A DNA stretch of 64,000 nt from Pelobacter seleniigenes DSM 18267 (GTDB taxonomy: Bacteria > Desulfobacterota > Desulfuromonadia > Desulfuromonadales > Geopsychrobacteraceae): positions 248,001 through 312,000 of the forward strand of contig NZ_JOMG01000004.1 in the NCBI RefSeq assembly GCF_000711225.1, read 5' to 3'. Position 1 is the first letter of the stretch, and each line of letters starts with the position of its first letter. The translations under genes were made by a program, and so were the position numbers. Of this stretch, positions 28,957 through 37,002 are shown one piece after another. Under the pieces are notes generated by a model. It worked only from the letters and a program-made list of their open reading frames with translations. It had not been told where the DNA came from and did no database searches.

Positions 28957-30681
28957 ATGGAGGCAATGACGGAAATTCATGAGCAAAAAAAACCGGCCAT
29001 TCTGCTGATTGATGATGTTCCGTTGATCCTGGATCTGCTGGAAGATATTCTGGAGAGTCTGGAATATCCGATTTTGCGCCTTGAAACAGGCCTTCCGGCA
29101 ATGCAGGTCCTGGACCGGGAAGATATTGCCCTGGTTTTTTGCGATGTTTCCCTGCCTGATATCAGCGGGGTGGATGTCTTGCGGATGATCAAGCAGCACA
29201 CGCCGGAAATCCAGGTCGTGATGATTTCCGGGCAGCAGGATTTTAATGTCGCCCGGCAGGTGTTGCGTGAACGCGCTCTGGATTATCTGGTCAAGCCGTT
29301 TGATCATACCGAAGTTCTGACTGTGGCGCGGCAGGGGCTGGCTTCTTATTATCAGGCTGTTCATCAGGAGCAGGTCCGGATTGAGGCCCAGCGGCGCATG
29401 GCCGATCTGGTGCTCCTGAAAAAGGTCGGTGAAACAGCGAGTTCCGGTAACGATTTGCAGGAACTGTTTGACCAGATCCTCGACTCGATTGTCCATTCCG
29501 CTGAAGTCGAAGTTGCTTCTTTGATGTTGCTTCAGAATGACGGTTGTCTGCATATTGCTTCGTCCTGCGGTATCCCCGATCAGATTGTCAATACCACCCG
29601 GGTCGCCTCCGGGGAAGGCGTCTCCGGGCACGTGCTGGCCACCGGGGAGCCGGTGTTGCTGACCAATATTGATCAGGACAGCCGCTTTGTCAGCATGTCC
29701 GGCGGGAAAAAGTACAAAAACCAATCGCTGCTTTCGGTGCCGATCTATGTCCGGGAAGAACTGGTCGGGGTCATCAATGTCAATAACAAGAAATCCGGAC
29801 AGCCGTTTGATCTCGAAGACCAGAACCTGCTGGTGGCGATTGCCAACCAGGTTGCCCTGGCCATGGAAAACTTTGAGCTGATCAACAGTCTGCGCCAACA
29901 GGCGCTGGTGCTTGAGCGTACCAATGCCGATCTGGTCAGGATGAACCGGGCCAGAACTCGTCTGGTCTGTAACCTGTCTCACGAGCTGAAAACTCCCCTC
30001 ACTTCAATCATGGGTTATATCGACCTGACCCTGTCATTTTTCAATAAACTTGGTGAAGCGGAGATCAGGGACAATCTGAGTCAGGTTCAAGATGAGGGGA
30101 AACGCCTGGAACGGTTGATTACCGGGATGCTGCGACTGTTTTCCATTGAGTCTGAACGGGAAATCTGGCGCTGGAAATCCTTTGGAGTTCCCTGGCCCAT
30201 TGCCGATGCCTTCCAGTTGTACCGGGCCAAAATGAATGAACGTGGTCTGCTGACGGAAATCGATATCGAAGACGATCTGCCGGAGATCTACGGGGACCAG
30301 GAAAAGTTCAGTATGGCGTTCAACTGCTTGATTGATAACGCTGTCAAGTTCAACCGTGACGGTGGGAAAGTCAGTGTAAAAGCGGCGGCGCGAACTTTTG
30401 AGGATCTTGAATATGTCTGTCTGCAGGTTTTCAACGAGGGGCAGGCCGTGCCGTTGGATGCCCATGAGACGATTTTCAGTTCCTACACCCAGCTTGGCGA
30501 TATCGATACGGAAAAGCCCCACGGGGTAGGGATCGGCCTGGCGCTGGTCAAAGTTGTCGTCGACCGCATGCTGGGGGATATCTATCTGGAAGAAGTGGCC
30601 GGGGAGGGGACCTGTTTTGGGCTCCTGCTGCCGACTGAGCAAACTTATAATATACGGAAAGAAAAGGTTGACAATGAGTGA
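28957..30681 (+). CDS. Receiver-GAF-histidine kinase (hybrid sensor kinase)
   Basis: The 574-residue cytoplasmic protein has an N-terminal receiver domain (about 14-130; phosphoacceptor D63 in VFCDVSLPD, Lys in LVKPFD), a GAF domain (about 165-320), a HisKA domain with H342 in NLSHELKTPLTS, and a HATPase domain (NCLIDNAVKFN, GVGIGLALVKVVV). Placing the receiver before the kinase suggests phosphorelay input rather than output. The ATG at 28957 is used; an ATG at 28966 is in frame but too close to GGAGG. The 3' end overlaps argJ by 8 bp. Confidence 0.88.
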   Translation: MEAMTEIHEQKKPAILLIDDVPLILDLLEDILESLEYPILRLETGLPAMQVLDREDIALVFCDVSLPDISGVDVLRMIKQHTPEIQVVMISGQQDFNVARQVLRERALDYLVKPFDHTEVLTVARQGLASYYQAVHQEQVRIEAQRRMADLVLLKKVGETASSGNDLQELFDQILDSIVHSAEVEVASLMLLQNDGCLHIASSCGIPDQIVNTTRVASGEGVSGHVLATGEPVLLTNIDQDSRFVSMSGGKKYKNQSLLSVPIYVREELVGVINVNNKKSGQPFDLEDQNLLVAIANQVALAMENFELINSLRQQALVLERTNADLVRMNRARTRLVCNLSHELKTPLTSIMGYIDLTLSFFNKLGEAEIRDNLSQVQDEGKRLERLITGMLRLFSIESEREIWRWKSFGVPWPIADAFQLYRAKMNERGLLTEIDIEDDLPEIYGDQEKFSMAFNCLIDNAVKFNRDGGKVSVKAAARTFEDLEYVCLQVFNEGQAVPLDAHETIFSSYTQLGDIDTEKPHGVGIGLALVKVVVDRMLGDIYLEEVAGEGTCFGLLLPTEQTYNIRKEKVDNE

Positions 30682-31861
30682 TATCGATATCCCGACCGGA
30701 TTCAGGTTTGCGGGAATTGCTAGTGGCATCAAAAAAGCGGGCAAACTGGATCTTGCGCTGATCGTATCTGATCAACCGGCCACCTGTGCCGGCGTTTTTA
30801 CCCGCAATAAAGTCGTGGCCGCGCCGGTGTTGTTGACCCGGCCGAAAGTTGCCGCAGGGCAATGTCAGGCGATACTGGTCAATAGCGGTAATGCCAACGC
30901 CTGCACCGGGGCTCCGGGCGAAGAGGTGGCCAGGACCACGGCCGGCCTGGTGGCCGCGGCAATGAATATTTCCGAAGATTTGGTTGCGCTGGCTTCAACC
31001 GGGGTCATCGGTGTGCCGTTGCCGATCGAGCCTTTTCAGCAGGGGCTTCCTGCGTTGGTTGGTGCACTGAAAAATGATCAGCCCGAAGTGGTCGCCAAAG
31101 CGATTATGACCACCGATGCGTTCAGTAAAATGGCTTCTGCAAAACAGGACGCCCCGGAATACCGGCTTCTCGGCATGGCCAAAGGGGCCGGGATGATCCA
31201 CCCGAACATGGCGACCATGCTCGGCTTTGTGCTGACCGATGCCCGGGTTGAGCCAGAGTTTCTGCGCACGGCTTTGCGCACGGCCGTGGATCGGAGTTTT
31301 AACTGCATCACCGTCGATGGGGACACCTCGACCAACGATACGGTTTTGCTGCTTGCTAACGGGGAGGCCGGTGGGCCCGAAATCAAGGCAGGAAGTGCCG
31401 AGGGAGAGGTCTTTTTAGCTCATCTGGAACGGGTTCTCCTTGATCTGGCCAAAATGATCGTTCGCGATGGTGAAGGGGGGACCAAGCTGGTGCGGGTAAG
31501 GGTTGTCGGCGCTGTCGATGAGGACTCCGCCCGGACGGCGGCGCGTTCGGTTGCCACATCGTCCTTGGTGAAGACCGCTTTTTTCGGCGAAGATGCCAAC
31601 TGGGGGCGCATCATTGCCGCGGTCGGGTACTCCGGGATCGATGTCGACCCGAATCGGATCGATATCGATTTCAATGCCGTTGCCGTGACCAGGAACGGTC
31701 TGTCGACCGGCCCAGCGCTGGAGGCGGAAGCGAGTGAGGTTCTCAAGCTTGATGAGTTCACCGTTACCATTGATCTGCATCAAGGGGCTGCCGAATTCAG
31801 TTACTATACGTCCGATCTGACCTATGATTATGTCAAGATCAATGCCGATTATCGGAGCTGA
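30674..31861 (+). CDS. argJ: Glutamate N-acetyltransferase / ornithine acetyltransferase
   Basis: The 395-residue enzyme transfers acetyl from N-acetylornithine to glutamate in the cyclic arginine pathway. It starts MSDIDIPTGFRFAGIASGIK and has the self-cleavage site in GMIHPNMATMLGF, where Thr181 becomes the N-terminal nucleophile of the beta chain. Other signatures are VNSGNANACTG and TVDGDTSTNDT. The frame extends 40 codons upstream inside the kinase gene, but only the ATG at 30674 fits the family. It overlaps the kinase by 8 bp and shares one base with the deoC start (TGATG). Confidence 0.95.
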   Translation: MSDIDIPTGFRFAGIASGIKKAGKLDLALIVSDQPATCAGVFTRNKVVAAPVLLTRPKVAAGQCQAILVNSGNANACTGAPGEEVARTTAGLVAAAMNISEDLVALASTGVIGVPLPIEPFQQGLPALVGALKNDQPEVVAKAIMTTDAFSKMASAKQDAPEYRLLGMAKGAGMIHPNMATMLGFVLTDARVEPEFLRTALRTAVDRSFNCITVDGDTSTNDTVLLLANGEAGGPEIKAGSAEGEVFLAHLERVLLDLAKMIVRDGEGGTKLVRVRVVGAVDEDSARTAARSVATSSLVKTAFFGEDANWGRIIAAVGYSGIDVDPNRIDIDFNAVAVTRNGLSTGPALEAEASEVLKLDEFTVTIDLHQGAAEFSYYTSDLTYDYVKINADYRS

Positions 31862-32532
31862 TGGACCTGCTGTCAAATCCTGCCGCATTGATTGATCAGA
31901 CCCTGTTGCTGCCGACCGCGACCGCCGGGCAGATCGAAGCTCTTTGTGAAGAGGCTGTCGAATACGGGTTTGCGACAGTCTGCATCCCCCCGGTATTTGT
32001 CCCTCTTGCCGCCGATCGTCTGTATGGTTCAACCGTCGGGGTCTGTTCCGTGGTTGGTTTTCCGTGTGGCTATAACAGTTCGCGGCAAAAGGTTCAGGAA
32101 GCCGCCGATCTGGTTGCGGCCGGAGCTGTCGAAGTCGACATGGTGATTGCCCTCGGACCGTTGCTGGAGGGCAGCCTGGCACAGGTCGAAGAAGAGATAG
32201 CCCAAGTAGTGCTGGCGGCCCGAGAGGGACGGGTCAAGGTGATTCTGGAATGCTGTTACCTGACCGATCCGTTGATTATGCGGGCGACGGAGGCGGCCGT
32301 TCGCGGCGGAGCTGCTTTTGTCAAGACGTCGACCGGTTTCGGTCCGGCCGGGGCTGTTGTTGCTGACGTGCAGGCTATGGTGACCGCCGCCGCCGGCCGG
32401 ATCAAAGTCAAAGCCGCCGGAGGAATCCGCACATTTGATCAGTATCTGCAGTTCGTTGCTGCCGGTGCTGAGCGGATCGGGACCAGTGCCGGGACATCCA
32501 TTGTCAAGGAATGGCTGGCGCGCTGTGTTTAA
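31861..32532 (+). CDS. deoC: Deoxyribose-phosphate aldolase
   Basis: The 223-residue class I aldolase splits 2-deoxyribose-5-phosphate into acetaldehyde and glyceraldehyde-3-phosphate. The Schiff-base lysine is K155 in FVKTSTGFG, and the proton-relay lysine is K184 in IKVKAAGGIR. The N-terminal LIDQTLLLPTATAGQIEALC has Gln-Thr-Leu-Leu where many DeoC have DHT-L. The ATG overlaps the argJ stop codon, with GGAG upstream. deoB follows, overlapping by 8 bp, so the pair handles deoxyribose salvage. Confidence 0.94.
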   Translation: MDLLSNPAALIDQTLLLPTATAGQIEALCEEAVEYGFATVCIPPVFVPLAADRLYGSTVGVCSVVGFPCGYNSSRQKVQEAADLVAAGAVEVDMVIALGPLLEGSLAQVEEEIAQVVLAAREGRVKVILECCYLTDPLIMRATEAAVRGGAAFVKTSTGFGPAGAVVADVQAMVTAAAGRIKVKAAGGIRTFDQYLQFVAAGAERIGTSAGTSIVKEWLARCV

Positions 32533-33694
32533 AAGGATTCTGCTCATTGTACTTGACGGAGTCGGAGTCGGCGCTTTGCCTGATGCTGCGACTTATGGTG
32601 ATCAGGGGGCTGCGACCCTGCAGCATGTGGCTGAGGCGAGCGGGGGAGTGTGTTTGCCCAATCTGGAGCGTTTGGGGCTGGCCAATATTGTCCCGGTCAA
32701 AGGTTTGCAGCCGGTCGACGCCCCTGCAGGCTGCTGGGGGAAAATGGCTCAGAAAAGTGCCGGCAAGGATTCCGTGACCGGGCATTGGGAGCTCGGAGGT
32801 GTTGTTCTTGAACAACCTTTTTCCGTGTTTCCAGAAGGTTTCCCGCCAGAGATTATCAGTGCTTTCAGCCGTATTGCCGGCCGTCCTCCGTTAGGCAACG
32901 TAGCTGCCAGTGGTACCGAGATCCTGCGTGACCTTGGTGAAGAGCACTTGGCTACTGGGCGGCCGATTGTTTATACCAGCAGCGATTCGGTATTTCAGAT
33001 CGCTGCTCATGAAGATATTATTTCCCCCGCGACCCTTTATGATCTGTGTCGGCAGATGACATCGGTCTTGAAACCGTATAATGTCTGTCGCGTAATTGCC
33101 CGCCCCTTTACCGGATCATGTTCAGACAACTTCCAACGGACTTGTGGTCGCCATGATTTCCCTCGCAAACCAGACCGGCCGACTCTGCTGCAATTATTGC
33201 AGAGCCATGGCGTTTATACCTGCGGTATCGGTAAAATTCGCGATTTGTTTGCCGGGGAAGGACTGACCGAAGCGCTGACAACCCGGCACAACGCAGATGG
33301 TATGGAACAAACCATTGCAGCGTTGGCTAAAATAAATCAGGGCCTGGTCATGACCAATCTGGTAGATTTTGATATGCTGTATGGGCATCGGCTGGATGCT
33401 GACGGATTTGCCGATGCTCTTGAAGAATTCGACGGTTGGCTCCCGAAGTTGTATCGCTCCATGCAGGAGGATGATCTGGTTATTATTACTGCCGATCACG
33501 GCTGTGATCCGACCTTTCCTGGAACCGACCACACCCGGGAGTATGTTCCTCTTTTGGCTTGGAGTCCGTCCCAGGTTCGGCCTGGCCCGCTAGGTGTCCG
33601 CACGACCTTCGCTGATGTCGGTGCGACCATAGCGCAAAATTTCACCATAGAATTCGAGCAGGGCACCAGCTTCTGCTCTGAACTGTTGAGGTAA
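32525..33694 (+). CDS. deoB: Phosphopentomutase
   Basis: The 389-residue metalloenzyme interconverts (deoxy)ribose-1- and 5-phosphates. It belongs to the alkaline phosphatase superfamily: LIVLDGVGVGALPDA at the N-terminus (metal ligand Asp), the phosphoacceptor threonine region KDSVTGHWELGG, NLVDFDMLYGHR and ITADHGCDPTFPGTDHTREYVPLL near the end. The start is GTG at 32525 inside the last codons of deoC; the longer open frame upstream has no family similarity. It acts together with DeoC on nucleoside breakdown products. No nucleoside phosphorylase lies nearby. Confidence 0.94.
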   Translation: MFKRILLIVLDGVGVGALPDAATYGDQGAATLQHVAEASGGVCLPNLERLGLANIVPVKGLQPVDAPAGCWGKMAQKSAGKDSVTGHWELGGVVLEQPFSVFPEGFPPEIISAFSRIAGRPPLGNVAASGTEILRDLGEEHLATGRPIVYTSSDSVFQIAAHEDIISPATLYDLCRQMTSVLKPYNVCRVIARPFTGSCSDNFQRTCGRHDFPRKPDRPTLLQLLQSHGVYTCGIGKIRDLFAGEGLTEALTTRHNADGMEQTIAALAKINQGLVMTNLVDFDMLYGHRLDADGFADALEEFDGWLPKLYRSMQEDDLVIITADHGCDPTFPGTDHTREYVPLLAWSPSQVRPGPLGVRTTFADVGATIAQNFTIEFEQGTSFCSELLR

Positions 33695-33735
33695 ACAGAC
33701 CTTTGCTGCTTGAGACCGGAATAAGGAGGTCAAAA

Positions 33736-34122
33736 ATGTTAAAGCACGTCTTCTTGCTGTCAATCTTTCTCTGCTGCCTGAGTACTCCGGTTTTAGCGGC
33801 CGGTTTGCAGGTCGCCGATGCCGCCATTACCACGGCTATTGAAAATCAGATGCCGGTGGACAGGATTGAAACATTTCCCGCTGATTATGGAAAACTTTTT
33901 TGTTTTACGCGGATAACCGGTGCCGAAAAGGATACCCAGATTACCCATGTATGGTATTTTCAAAATGATGAACTGGCGCGGGTGATTCTGCCGGTACGTT
34001 CAGCCGACTGGCGGACTTATTCCTCCAAACGGTTCCTGCCGCAGTGGGCCGGAGACTGGCGGGTTGTTGTGCTTGATGAGCAGCAGAATGAAATCGCCTC
34101 AATTCCTTTCCGGCTGGAATAG
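33736..34122 (+). CDS. Secreted DUF2914-domain protein
   Basis: The 128-residue product has a signal peptide (MLKHVFLLSIFLCCLSTPVLA, cleavage about residue 21) and a single DUF2914 domain with FCFTRITGAEKDTQITHVWYF and SSKRFLPQWAGDWRVVVLD. The domain is found in periplasmic or membrane proteins of proteobacteria; its biochemical role is unknown. The ATG at 33736 is chosen because a perfect AAGGAGGT lies just before it. A strong bidirectional terminator follows, so this is the last gene of the nadK-to-deoB run or its own unit. Confidence 0.85.
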   Translation: MLKHVFLLSIFLCCLSTPVLAAGLQVADAAITTAIENQMPVDRIETFPADYGKLFCFTRITGAEKDTQITHVWYFQNDELARVILPVRSADWRTYSSKRFLPQWAGDWRVVVLDEQQNEIASIPFRLE

Positions 34123-34132
34123 CCACAGCCAT

Positions 34133-34170
34133 AAACAAAAAGGCGACCGTTTCTGGTCGCCTTTTTGTTT
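34133..34170. terminator. Bidirectional rho-independent terminator
   Basis: A perfect 16-bp stem (34133-34148 with 34155-34170) has a G/C-rich top (GGCGACC/GGTCGCC), an A-run on the 5' arm, a T-run on the 3' arm and a 6-nt loop. It sits between the convergent DUF2914 and Ros/MucR genes and should stop transcripts from both sides. Confidence 0.92.
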
Positions 34171-34234
34171 AATGATCAAGTTCGGCTATGGGCTTGGTTC
34201 AGTCTCCTGCAAGCAGTCCGAACGACGCAGGGGG

Positions 34235-34657
34235 TTACTTTTTCTTACGAGCTGCACGAGCCTTGGCCAGGTTGTCGGCCAGACCGCGATCAACAGCCAT
34301 CTGCCGGCGGCTTTCAGAGTAATTTTTGGCGGCCAGGGACTGGGTGCGAGGAATATCAAACTGCTTGCGGTACTCGCTTGCACTCATCTCATGGGCTGTT
34401 TTGAGGTGGCGTGAAAGGGTTTTGAAGCCTTTGCCACAGATCATGCAAAAGATTTTGTCTTTACCGAAGGCTTTTTTTCTGCTGACTGCCGGGGACTCTT
34501 CCGCAACTTCAGCTGTTTCGATGGTCTCACCTTTTTCGAGAGCAGCAAGGGCTGAATGGACTTCGGTTAACTCGGTGATTAATTCGTCTTTTGACATTGG
34601 AGTCGTTGACGCGTGGGCCGCAATAATTTCAGCCGCCATTTCCATGATTGTTGCCAT
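34235..34657 (-). CDS. Ros/MucR-family transcriptional regulator
   Basis: The 140-residue protein has an N-terminal helical region (about 1-60), probably for oligomerisation, and a C-terminal Ros/MucR domain with a prokaryotic zinc finger: CMICGKGFKTLSRHLKTAH supplies Cys2-His2 ligands. It continues HEMSASEYRKQFDIP and ends in a basic tail RAARKKK. MucR proteins bind A/T-rich DNA and silence horizontally acquired or virulence-type genes in alphaproteobacteria; targets in this group are unknown. AGGAGG lies eight bases before the ATG. The 214-bp region to the next gene is strongly A/T-rich, so self-regulation is plausible. Confidence 0.88.
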   Translation of the reverse strand: MATIMEMAAEIIAAHASTTPMSKDELITELTEVHSALAALEKGETIETAEVAEESPAVSRKKAFGKDKIFCMICGKGFKTLSRHLKTAHEMSASEYRKQFDIPRTQSLAAKNYSESRRQMAVDRGLADNLAKARAARKKK

Positions 34658-34689
34658 AAAAATATCCTCCTATCAGGTTAACTGGCAAA

Positions 34690-34830
34690 ATTAATGTTCT
34701 TACAAACCGCTTTCTTTTAACAAGAAAGAGTATTTAAATAAAACAGATATAAATGCAAAAGCAAGAATAAAATAGGATTGTTGTTTGCTTTCTATTACTT
34801 CCTGTGTTGTTTCTGGTGAAACATGAGGGT
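34690..34830. promoter_or_regulatory. A/T-rich divergent control region with small hairpin
   Basis: The region between the Ros/MucR gene and the dGTPase gene is much more A/T-rich than the rest of the window. It contains a 7-bp inverted repeat, CTTTCTT (34710-34716) and AAGAAAG (34722-34728). Both genes should start here. No single promoter stands out clearly. Confidence 0.4.
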
Positions 34831-34871
34831 AGCTTTTGGAAACATTTATTTGCAACGAAAAGGAAGTCGCA

Positions 34872-35912
34872 ATGGATATAAGGCAGTCTTTGGAACAGTT
34901 TGAACTTCAGACTCTTTCGCCTGGAGCCTGCTTCAGTGTTCATAGCCGGGGAAGGAAATATCCTTCTAAAATCTGTTCAATAAGAACGGTTTTTCAGCAT
35001 GATCGTGACCGTATTCTGCATTGTAAAGCGTTCAGGAGGCTGAAATATAAAACGCAGGTTTTTCTTTCTCCGGAAGGAGATCATTATCGAACCCGTCTGA
35101 GTCATACCCTCGAGGTTTCTCAGGTTGCAAGAACAGTCGCACGCGCCTTGCGTTTGAATGAGGATTTGACTGAAGCTATTTCCCTTGCCCATGATCTGGG
35201 TCATACTCCATTCGGTCATGCTGGGGAGCGTGCACTCAATGAACTTGTGCCGGGCGGATTTCATCATGCCAGGCAGAGCCTGCGGGTGGTGGAAACCTTG
35301 GAGCGGGACGGAAGAGGGTTGAATCTTACTTTTGAAGTCAGGGATGGTATCCGCAAACATTCCAAAGGGAAGGGCGGCCTACTTTCCCCGGGGCCTGATT
35401 ATTGTGCAGCCACCCTGGAAGGACAGGTTGTTCGCCTGGCGGATATTATCGCCTATGTCAGTCATGATCTCGATGATGCCATTCGGGGGCAGGTGATTGC
35501 CCATGATGAAGTCCCTGGCACCATCGTCAAGGTGGTCGGCGCCCGTCATTCGACCCGGATCGATCGCATGGTTCGGGATCTGATTGGTGAATCCTTGCGT
35601 CAGGAGTGTTCCCGTATCAGTCTGTCTGCGGAGATGGAAGAGGCGATTCAGGAGTTAAGGACCTGGCTGTTCGGGCATGTTTATCAGGTGGATTGTGTTC
35701 AGGCAGAATTTTCCAAGGCGGCCCGGTTGTTGCGGGAATTGTATTGCTATTTCACGCAGAATGAAGACCGCTTTCTGTTCTATGGCGGACGGCGCCATCC
35801 GGGCGACCGGCTTGAGATATCGGTCGCCGATTTTATCGCTGGTATGACTGATCGCTTTGCTTTGTCTCTTTATCGTGAGCTGTTTTTACCACAGCCGTGG
35901 AAGAATATCTGA
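34872..35912 (+). CDS. dgt: dGTP triphosphohydrolase-like HD-domain protein
   Basis: The 346-residue cytoplasmic HD-superfamily enzyme should remove triphosphate from dGTP or other dNTPs. The N-terminus has RTVFQHDRDRILHCKAFRRLKYKTQVF, then HYRTRLSHTLEVSQVARTVAR and HDLGHTPFGHAGE, which supply the H...HD metal ligands; DIIAYVSHDLDDAI supplies the final Asp. The ATG at 34872 follows AAGGAA; an in-frame ATG 36 bp upstream is less likely. Length fits the short type 2 deoxyguanosinetriphosphatase-like group rather than the E. coli 505-residue form. The physiological substrate is inferred. Confidence 0.88.
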   Translation: MDIRQSLEQFELQTLSPGACFSVHSRGRKYPSKICSIRTVFQHDRDRILHCKAFRRLKYKTQVFLSPEGDHYRTRLSHTLEVSQVARTVARALRLNEDLTEAISLAHDLGHTPFGHAGERALNELVPGGFHHARQSLRVVETLERDGRGLNLTFEVRDGIRKHSKGKGGLLSPGPDYCAATLEGQVVRLADIIAYVSHDLDDAIRGQVIAHDEVPGTIVKVVGARHSTRIDRMVRDLIGESLRQECSRISLSAEMEEAIQELRTWLFGHVYQVDCVQAEFSKAARLLRELYCYFTQNEDRFLFYGGRRHPGDRLEISVADFIAGMTDRFALSLYRELFLPQPWKNI

Positions 35913-36009
35913 TTTTGGGGGTCTTCAAAAGCTGCTATCGGGCGCTTGATAGCGTCGCTCGATTCATTTAATAATGTGTAGTAACTTATTGGAAATAATT
36001 GATAAATGC

Positions 36010-36038
36010 TTGACAGTTTTTAATCTTTATGCTAGTTT
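36010..36038 (+). promoter_or_regulatory. Promoter of the CheW-CheW-receiver operon
   Basis: A consensus TTGACA (36010-36015) lies 17 bases before TAGTTT (36033-36038), 54 bp upstream of the first cheW-like ATG. The -35 match is perfect, the -10 match is weaker. Confidence 0.5.
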
Positions 36039-36091
36039 TTCTTCGGTTTCCTTGAAAAATCAAGGGGTTCCAGGGTTGGTTCGAGGATTTT

Positions 36092-36544
36092 ATGGCGCAT
36101 GTTGGTGACAGGGTTCTGGTTTTTCGACTCGGCGGGATCGGATTTATTCTTGATCTCAGAAGTGTCGTTGAAGTCCAGGGACCCCTATCCGCACAGCTTG
36201 ATGTGAGTCGGAGTGATATCAACCAGGGAATTGTCGCGGCGATGGTGTTTCGTGGGGCCTGGCTACCCGTTGTCGACCCGGCCGCCAAACTGGGAATCCC
36301 CGCTGCGGTCAGAATGAAGGATCAAGTCGCTGTGGTGTTGAACAGTCTGGAAGGGAGTTGGGCTATTCTGGTCGATGCCGTTGATGAGTTGTCGGCAGCG
36401 GACAGCTTTGCCTCGTGTGACATCCCTTTTTTGCTGAAGGCTTCGGCCTGCAGCGGGTATTCGCAACTCAAATTGCGCAATGCAGAACCTTTTGTTGTCT
36501 TTGACCCGGAATTGTTTTACGGCAGTCCGGCCATGCAAGCATGA
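36092..36544 (+). CDS. CheW-like adaptor protein 1
   Basis: The 150-residue protein is a single CheW domain: VLVFRLGGIGFILDLRSVVEVQ, FRGAWLPVVDPAAKLGIP and a final VVFDPELFY. CheW proteins bridge receptors and CheA kinases. It is followed at a 4-bp overlap (ATGA) by a second CheW-like gene and then a receiver protein, but no CheA, CheR, CheB or receptor is present in the window. GAGGA precedes the ATG. It may serve a distant chemosensory system. Confidence 0.82.
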   Translation: MAHVGDRVLVFRLGGIGFILDLRSVVEVQGPLSAQLDVSRSDINQGIVAAMVFRGAWLPVVDPAAKLGIPAAVRMKDQVAVVLNSLEGSWAILVDAVDELSAADSFASCDIPFLLKASACSGYSQLKLRNAEPFVVFDPELFYGSPAMQA

Positions 36545-37002
36545 GCCGGTTTGGTCTTTTCAGCGCAGGGGCGTTGTCTTTTGCCATTCCGCTGTTGCAG
36601 ATTAAAAAGATTCTCCAGGATAGTCGTTCGTTTGCCTTGCCTTGCCTGCCTGCGGCGGTGACCGGCGTTCTGGTTGACGAGGATCGGCCGGTTCCGGTTC
36701 TGGATGTCGAACTGCTGCATGATAACAGCACTTGTGGTGAGAAGTCATATCATTATCACGTTCTTGTCGAGTCGGAATATGGTACTCTTGCCTTGCCGGC
36801 AGATTTGTCCGTGAGAATAGTTTCTGAGCAAAAAGGAACGATCACGACAGCCTTAAAAGACTATCCCCCCTGGGTTGTTGGGATATTTTATTGTCAGGAA
36901 ATGAAACATCTTATTTTGAACATCGATTTTTTGGCTATAGAGATGACCCAGGGATTCTGGCGTTCAACGTCTGAAGCCGATGCTGCGAGGAGACATCAAT
37001 GA
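36541..37002 (+). CDS. CheW-like adaptor protein 2
   Basis: The 153-residue product is another divergent CheW domain, starting directly with the first strand (MSRFGLFSAGALSFAIPLLQIKKIL) and containing AAVTGVLVDEDRPVPVLDVELL. It is only weakly similar to the first CheW protein, so the two are not recent duplicates. It overlaps both neighbours by 4 bp (ATGA each time), so stoichiometric synthesis with them is likely. Confidence 0.75.
   Translation: MSRFGLFSAGALSFAIPLLQIKKILQDSRSFALPCLPAAVTGVLVDEDRPVPVLDVELLHDNSTCGEKSYHYHVLVESEYGTLALPADLSVRIVSEQKGTITTALKDYPPWVVGIFYCQEMKHLILNIDFLAIEMTQGFWRSTSEADAARRHQ

Noticed and set aside
34133-34170. Repeat or attachment site
   Set aside because: The A-run, G/C-rich stem and T-run between convergent genes are fully explained by a bidirectional terminator.
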